Positions 5,429-8,271 of a DNA stretch of 8,271 bases are shown here, in pieces. Each line of letters begins with the position of its first letter. The first letter of the stretch is position 1. The position numbers were made by a program, and so were the translations under genes. The notes under the pieces are model-generated. The model ran no database searches. It worked only from the letters and a program-made list of their open reading frames with translations, and was not told the origin of the DNA. This stretch comes from DASZZX01 sp036260415 (GTDB lineage Bacteria > Actinomycetota > Nitriliruptoria > Nitriliruptorales > JAHWKO01): positions 1 through 8,271 of the forward strand of contig DASZZX010000357.1 in the NCBI GenBank assembly GCA_036260415.1, read 5' to 3'.

Positions 5429-6607
5429 CACCGCGGCGCCGGCCTCCTCCGACCGCTCGGCCTCGGCAGGCTCGCCCGCGTCGCCGGCGCCCGCCGCGGT
5501 CGATCCGGCACCGGCCTGCCAGGAGGTTCGGGTCTCCAGCACGTGGAGGGCGAGGAGCTTGGCGACGGCGATCGCGGGGACGGCCACCAGCATGCCGAGG
5601 ATCCCGTACAGCGATCCGGCCACCAGCAGGCCGAGCATGACGGTGATCGGGTGCAGTTCCACCGTCCGCGACATCACGTTGGGGCTGATCACGTGGTTGT
5701 CGATCTGCTGGACGGCGGTCATCACCACCGCCACCCAGACCGCCTGGGTGACACCGTCCCCGGCGGTGAGCGCCACCACCACGCCGATGGCGCCACCGAC
5801 GAACGGTCCGATCAGCGGTACGAGGTTGAAGATGCCGGTGATGAGCCCGATCAGTGCCCAGAAGGGCAGCCCCACCACGAGGAGGCCCATGGCGGTGGCT
5901 ACGCCCACGAACGTGGCGACGAGGAGCTGGCCCCGGAAGTAACCGCCCACCCGCCCCATGATGCCCTCGGCGACGCGCACTACCTCGGCCCGCTGGTCGC
6001 TCGGTACCACCCGCTTGAGCCCCTCCAGCACGTTGGGCAGGTCGGCCAGGAGGTAGAAGGCGAGGACCGGCCCCAGCAGCACGATGACGGCCGCGTGCAG
6101 GATGCCTCGGGCCACCGAGCCGGCGCTGGACAGGATCTCCGCGAACTGGGTGGTGGCGCGACCGCCGACCAGGTACTGACGGACCGCCTCGCGGACCTGC
6201 ACCGAGTCGGGGTCGAGCGACAGTTGGACGTCGCTGCCGAGACGTCGCAACTGGCGGTTGACGCTGACCTCGAGTTCGCGGAACATCCCGGGAGCACCCT
6301 CAGCAAGCTGCTGCACCTGCTCGGCGATCAGAGGCACCAGGAACGACAGGGCGACGACCACGGCGCCGACCAGGACGAGGTAGGCCAAGGCGGTGCCGGC
6401 GAGGCGCGGCACACCGCGACGGGCGAGGGCGCGCACCACCGGGTTCAGGACGTACACGATCACCACGGCCAACGCGAGCGGGGGGACCGCGATGCTGAGC
6501 GGCTCGACGAGCACGAGCCACGCGACGTACAGCAGCGCCAACACGCCGATCGTCGTCCAGGTACGCCAGAACCACAGACGTGCCCGCGCTTCACGCTCGT
6601 CGGTCAC
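5426..6607 (-). CDS. AI-2E family (UPF0118) membrane transporter
   Basis: The 393-aa product has the layout of the AI-2E/UPF0118 family. Two membrane segments fall within about residues 12-55 and another near 66-88, followed by a long amphipathic loop (about 90-150). A C-terminal bundle then holds FNLVPLIGPFVGG (260-272), QQIDNHVISPNVM and HPITVMLGLLVAGSLYGILG, which are family hallmarks. Members include E. coli TqsA (autoinducer-2 export) and sodium/proton antiporters, so the substrate here is open. The C-terminus is a short Ala/Gly/Glu-rich tail. GTG 6607 is chosen for GGGA 5 nt upstream and because hydrophobic sequence starts soon after; the frame runs open to 6925 but that part is non-homologous and crosses the divergent gene. 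It is divergent from the response regulator gene and convergent with gpgS. Confidence 0.88.
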   Translation of the reverse strand: MTDEREARARLWFWRTWTTIGVLALLYVAWLVLVEPLSIAVPPLALAVVIVYVLNPVVRALARRGVPRLAGTALAYLVLVGAVVVALSFLVPLIAEQVQQLAEGAPGMFRELEVSVNRQLRRLGSDVQLSLDPDSVQVREAVRQYLVGGRATTQFAEILSSAGSVARGILHAAVIVLLGPVLAFYLLADLPNVLEGLKRVVPSDQRAEVVRVAEGIMGRVGGYFRGQLLVATFVGVATAMGLLVVGLPFWALIGLITGIFNLVPLIGPFVGGAIGVVVALTAGDGVTQAVWVAVVMTAVQQIDNHVISPNVMSRTVELHPITVMLGLLVAGSLYGILGMLVAVPAIAVAKLLALHVLETRTSWQAGAGSTAAGAGDAGEPAEAERSEEAGAAV

Positions 6608-6857
6608 CGAGGTCCCGTCGTGAGCGGTCCAGCGCCGGACGCTACCGGAGCCGCAACCGACGATGGTGGCGGTGGGCGCACACGTGACAGGGTGCGTCGT
6701 TTGGACGTTCAAGGCGAGCCGCCTGCCGGTCGACAACCGACCCGTGCGGGCATCGCGTCCGAGCCGTGCCGCTTCCGGTCGGGGCGACTCCGGCCGAGAG
6801 CAGGGCACGTCCCACCAGCCCGACTGGCGCCTGAGGTCGTGACAGGGAGAGCAGATC
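6608..6857. promoter_or_regulatory. Divergent intergenic region between AI-2E gene and response regulator
   Basis: This 250-nt region holds no supportable ORF. It contains the near-palindrome TTGGACGTTCAA (6701-6712; two mismatched positions), the least GC-rich part of the gap and a candidate operator or paired -35 region. On the minus strand TTGAAC is followed 17 nt later by a poor -10. CGTGACAGGG is repeated at 6683-6692 and 6838-6847; the second copy runs into the AGGGAG Shine-Dalgarno of the response regulator. No promoter can be named with confidence. Confidence 0.35.
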
Positions 6858-7298
6858 GTGGCTGACCGACGCAAGGTGCTCGTCGTCGACGACGAGGCGG
6901 ATGTGCGGCTGCTGTGCCGGGTCAACCTGGAGTTCGAGGGCTACGAGGTGCTGGAAGCGCGCGACGGCGTGGAGGCGATGCAGGTTCTGGAGGATGAGCC
7001 CCCCGACGTGGTGTTGCTCGACGTGATGATGCCCAGGATGGACGGGTGGCAGGTGCTCGCCGCCATCAAGCGCGACCCGGCCACGGCGGACATCCCGGTC
7101 GTCATGCTGACCGCCAAGGTGCAGGACCACGACCAGATCCACGCCTGGGGCGGCGGCGTCGCCGACTACATCACCAAGCCCTTCTCCCCGCTGGCGATCT
7201 CGCACGTGCTCGACCAGGTGCTGCACAGCGACCCGGACGAGGAGGAGCGGCGTCGGCGCTCGATCCTCGAGAAGCTGCAGATCCTGCACAACGCGTGA
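6858..7298 (+). CDS. Stand-alone receiver-domain response regulator (CheY-like)
   Basis: The 146-aa product is one REC domain. It has the acidic pair Asp11-Asp12 in VLVVDDE, phospho-acceptor Asp55 in LLDVMMPRMDG, Thr85 in VVMLTAK and Lys107 in YITKPF, so all catalytic positions are intact. No DNA-binding or enzymatic output domain follows; residues about 124-146 form a charged, probably helical tail (DPDEEERRRRS, then ILEKLQILHNA). Output must therefore be by protein-protein contact, or the protein serves as a phosphate relay or sink. GTG 6858 has AGGGAG 8 nt upstream. No histidine kinase lies in the window, so it is an orphan as far as can be seen. It is divergent from the AI-2E gene and convergent with the LytR_C gene. 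Confidence 0.93.
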   Translation: MADRRKVLVVDDEADVRLLCRVNLEFEGYEVLEARDGVEAMQVLEDEPPDVVLLDVMMPRMDGWQVLAAIKRDPATADIPVVMLTAKVQDHDQIHAWGGGVADYITKPFSPLAISHVLDQVLHSDPDEEERRRRSILEKLQILHNA

Positions 7299-7304
7299 CC
7301 GCCC

Positions 7305-7327
7305 CGCGCCGCACGTGACGCGGCGCG
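7305..7327 (+). terminator. Hairpin after response regulator
   Basis: CGCGCCGC (7305-7312) and GCGGCGCG (7320-7327) form a perfect 8-bp stem around a 7-nt loop, starting 6 nt after the stop codon. No T-run follows. It lies between two convergent genes and may also stop transcripts coming from the LytR_C gene on the other strand. The remaining bases up to 7407 hold no gene; CACGTGAC occurs in this loop and again at 7345-7352. Confidence 0.5.
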
Positions 7328-7407
7328 AGCGATGCGGCGACGCTCACGTGACTGTGAGGGCGAGCGCGGGGGCCGTCCGTTCGGAACCGGTGTGGATCCG
7401 CTGGTCA

Positions 7408-8028
7408 TCAACCCGCCGGGTAGTCGGTACCGACCACCACGTGCACGCCCACCGAGGCGGAGAGGTTGGACGGCTTCTCGTCGACGACCCAGCGGCCGGG
7501 CAGGTCTCCCGCGACCTGACGCGCCTCCGCCTCGTGACCGCGCGTGTAGAAGACGGTGCCCTGTGCGTAACGGCGGGCGGCGCGGTTGCGCGCCACCACC
7601 CTGTAGCCGGCGTCCCGCAGCCGTTGCAGCGCAGCGCGCGACCGTGCACCGCCGTCACCTGCCGCGTCGAGCACCTGCAGCGAGATCGTGGACGGGTCAG
7701 CACGCGCCGGCTCCGGCGACGCCGTCGTGGGAGGACCGGCGGTGGTCGGGGCGGCGGTCGGGGTGCCGACCGGTCCGATCGGCGTGCTCGGGATCGCCTC
7801 CGGGCGCGGGTCCGGGGAGCCCCCGTTCGAGGGCGATGGCGTGGCGCTGGACACGTCGGCTGACGGCGACTCGATGACCGGACCCTGGGATCCGACCCGC
7901 ATCTGCCCGATGCCCCAGAAGGCGGCCGTCACCACCGTCACCAAGGCGACCGCACCGGCGAGTTGGCGCAGCAGCGACGTCAGGAAGCTCGGGTCACCGT
8001 CGGGGCGGTGCCGGGCGTCGCGGTTCAC
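7408..8028 (-). CDS. Single-pass membrane-anchored protein with LytR_C domain
   Basis: The 206-aa product has a short basic cytoplasmic N-terminus and a membrane segment at about 23-42. A Pro/Ser/Thr-rich linker follows (about 51-112), then a C-terminal domain (about 113-204) resembling LytR_C: SLQVLDAAG, then an ALQRLRDAGYRVV helix-strand, QGTVFYTRGHEAEARQVA and a final VVVGTDY. The domain is usually fused to LytR-CpsA-Psr ligases but also occurs alone on an anchor, as here, and is thought to act outside the membrane near the cell wall. No LCP catalytic domain is present, so it is not itself a ligase. The usual 'VLNG' start of the domain is VLDA here. GTG 8028 has GGAGG 7 nt upstream. It follows the DUF3263 gene on the same strand after 70 nt, with hairpins between. 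Confidence 0.82.
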   Translation of the reverse strand: MNRDARHRPDGDPSFLTSLLRQLAGAVALVTVVTAAFWGIGQMRVGSQGPVIESPSADVSSATPSPSNGGSPDPRPEAIPSTPIGPVGTPTAAPTTAGPPTTASPEPARADPSTISLQVLDAAGDGGARSRAALQRLRDAGYRVVARNRAARRYAQGTVFYTRGHEAEARQVAGDLPGRWVVDEKPSNLSASVGVHVVVGTDYPAG

Positions 8029-8040
8029 TGGCCAACCTCC

Positions 8041-8071
8041 GTCGCTGTCTCATGGGACCTACGACAGCGAC
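8041..8071 (-). repeat. 9-bp inverted repeat abutting the Shine-Dalgarno of the LytR_C gene
   Basis: GTCGCTGTC (8041-8049) and GACAGCGAC (8063-8071) are perfect complements around a 13-nt loop. On the minus strand the hairpin ends exactly where GGAGG (8040-8036) begins, so it could modulate translation, stop read-through from upstream, or serve as an operator. Sequence alone does not separate these. Confidence 0.5.
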
Positions 8072-8077
8072 TCTCGC

Positions 8078-8096
8078 GGCGCTCCTGCGGAGCGCC
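8078..8096 (-). terminator. Hairpin directly after the DUF3263 gene
   Basis: GGCGCTCC, loop GCA (minus strand), GGAGCGCC is a perfect 8-bp stem lying 2 nt beyond the TGA of the DUF3263 gene. There is no T-run. Position and strength suit termination or 3'-end protection, with a separate promoter or attenuated read-through for the LytR_C gene. Confidence 0.5.
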
Positions 8097-8098
8097 TC

Positions 8099-8271
8099 TC
8101 ACTGGCCCGCGTCGATCCCCAGGCGGCGCGCGGCCCGCTGGCGTCGTCGCGCCGCCCGCAGGCGCCGCAGGCGCCGGACCAGCATGGGGTCGTAGTCCAG
8201 GGCGGCGTCGTCGTCCATGAGCCGGTTGAGGAGCTGGTAGTAGCGCGTGGGAGAGAGACCGAACCGTTCGC
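8099..8271 (-). CDS. DUF3263 family protein, C-terminal part (5' truncated by window edge)
   Basis: The frame read leftwards from the window edge ends at TGA 8101-8099 and gives 56 complete residues. It begins ERFGLSPTRYYQLLNRLMDD, continues with ALDYDPMLVRRLRRLR and ends in a basic tail (AARRRQRAARRLG, then IDAGQ). FGLSxTRYYQxLNxLxDxxxAxxxDPxLVxRLRR is the pattern I associate with DUF3263, a small actinobacterial family that looks like a helix-turn-helix/sigma-like fragment, although its function is not established. Only the C-terminal part is visible, and the start lies outside. It is followed by a hairpin and then the LytR_C gene on the same strand. Confidence 0.8.
   Translation of the reverse strand, partial: ERFGLSPTRYYQLLNRLMDDDAALDYDPMLVRRLRRLRAARRRQRAARRLGIDAGQ

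Noticed and set aside
5543..6865. Open frame on the plus strand through the AI-2E gene
   Set aside because: Its product is His/Asp/Gly/Arg-rich with no domain, while the opposite strand encodes a clear membrane protein family.
6608..6925. Upstream extension of the AI-2E frame to 6925
   Set aside because: It crosses the divergent region and the start of the response regulator gene; GTG 6607 has a Shine-Dalgarno and leads straight into the family's N-terminal membrane segments.
1..8271. tRNA, rRNA, CRISPR arrays, insertion sequences and attachment sites
   Set aside because: I saw no cloverleaf with a TTC-arm pattern, no regularly spaced repeats, no transposase or integrase, and no change of base composition suggesting transfer.

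Overview
The window is a stretch of very GC-rich, actinobacterial-type chromosome. The taxonomic pointers are gpgS, a CysO/MetO-type sulfur carrier, a LytR_C-domain protein, a DUF3263 protein and two GT-C/DUF2029-like membrane proteins. I read it as Actinomycetota, possibly a deep-branching high-GC lineage such as Nitriliruptoria or Acidimicrobiia. The class is a guess; the phylum is well supported. I see no mobile elements, tRNA, rRNA or CRISPR.

Layout from left to right. (1) 17-2523 (+): two translationally coupled polytopic membrane proteins (stop/start overlap GTGA), both resembling GT87/DUF2029 polyprenyl-phosphate-sugar-dependent glycosyltransferases. (2) 2489-4041 (-): a threonine-synthase-like PLP enzyme followed, with a 1-nt overlap, by a MoaD/ThiS-fold sulfur carrier ending in Gly-Gly. 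(3) 4042-4257 (-): a leader RNA carrying the core of a SAM-I/SAM-IV clan riboswitch and a hairpin that buries the Shine-Dalgarno of the PLP gene. (4) 4476-5414 (+): glucosyl-3-phosphoglycerate synthase, divergent from the leader. (5) 5426-6607 (-): an AI-2E/UPF0118 family membrane protein, convergent with gpgS; one short perfect hairpin contains both stop codons. (6) 6858-7298 (+): a stand-alone receiver-domain response regulator, divergent from the AI-2E gene. (7) 7408-8028 (-): a single-pass protein with a LytR_C domain. (8) 8099-8271 (-): the C-terminal end of a DUF3263 protein, cut by the window edge.

The main result is the module at 2489-4257. A SAM riboswitch normally controls methionine/SAM supply, not threonine synthesis. 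Here it sits upstream of an enzyme of the threonine synthase fold (substrate O-phosphohomoserine) that is translationally coupled to a CysO-like sulfur carrier. The most coherent reading is homocysteine synthesis directly from O-phosphohomoserine with a thiocarboxylated carrier as sulfur donor. As I recall, this MetM/MetO route was described recently in Streptomyces. The riboswitch would close the feedback loop. Ordinary annotation would call these genes thrC and moaD/cysO and miss the connection.

The remaining genes look like core envelope, solute and signalling genes, and nothing sequence-internal ties them to the methionine module. Gene-free stretches: 4258-4475 (metM-gpgS divergent region), 6608-6857 (divergent region), 7299-7407 and 8029-8098; what each holds is given in the features.
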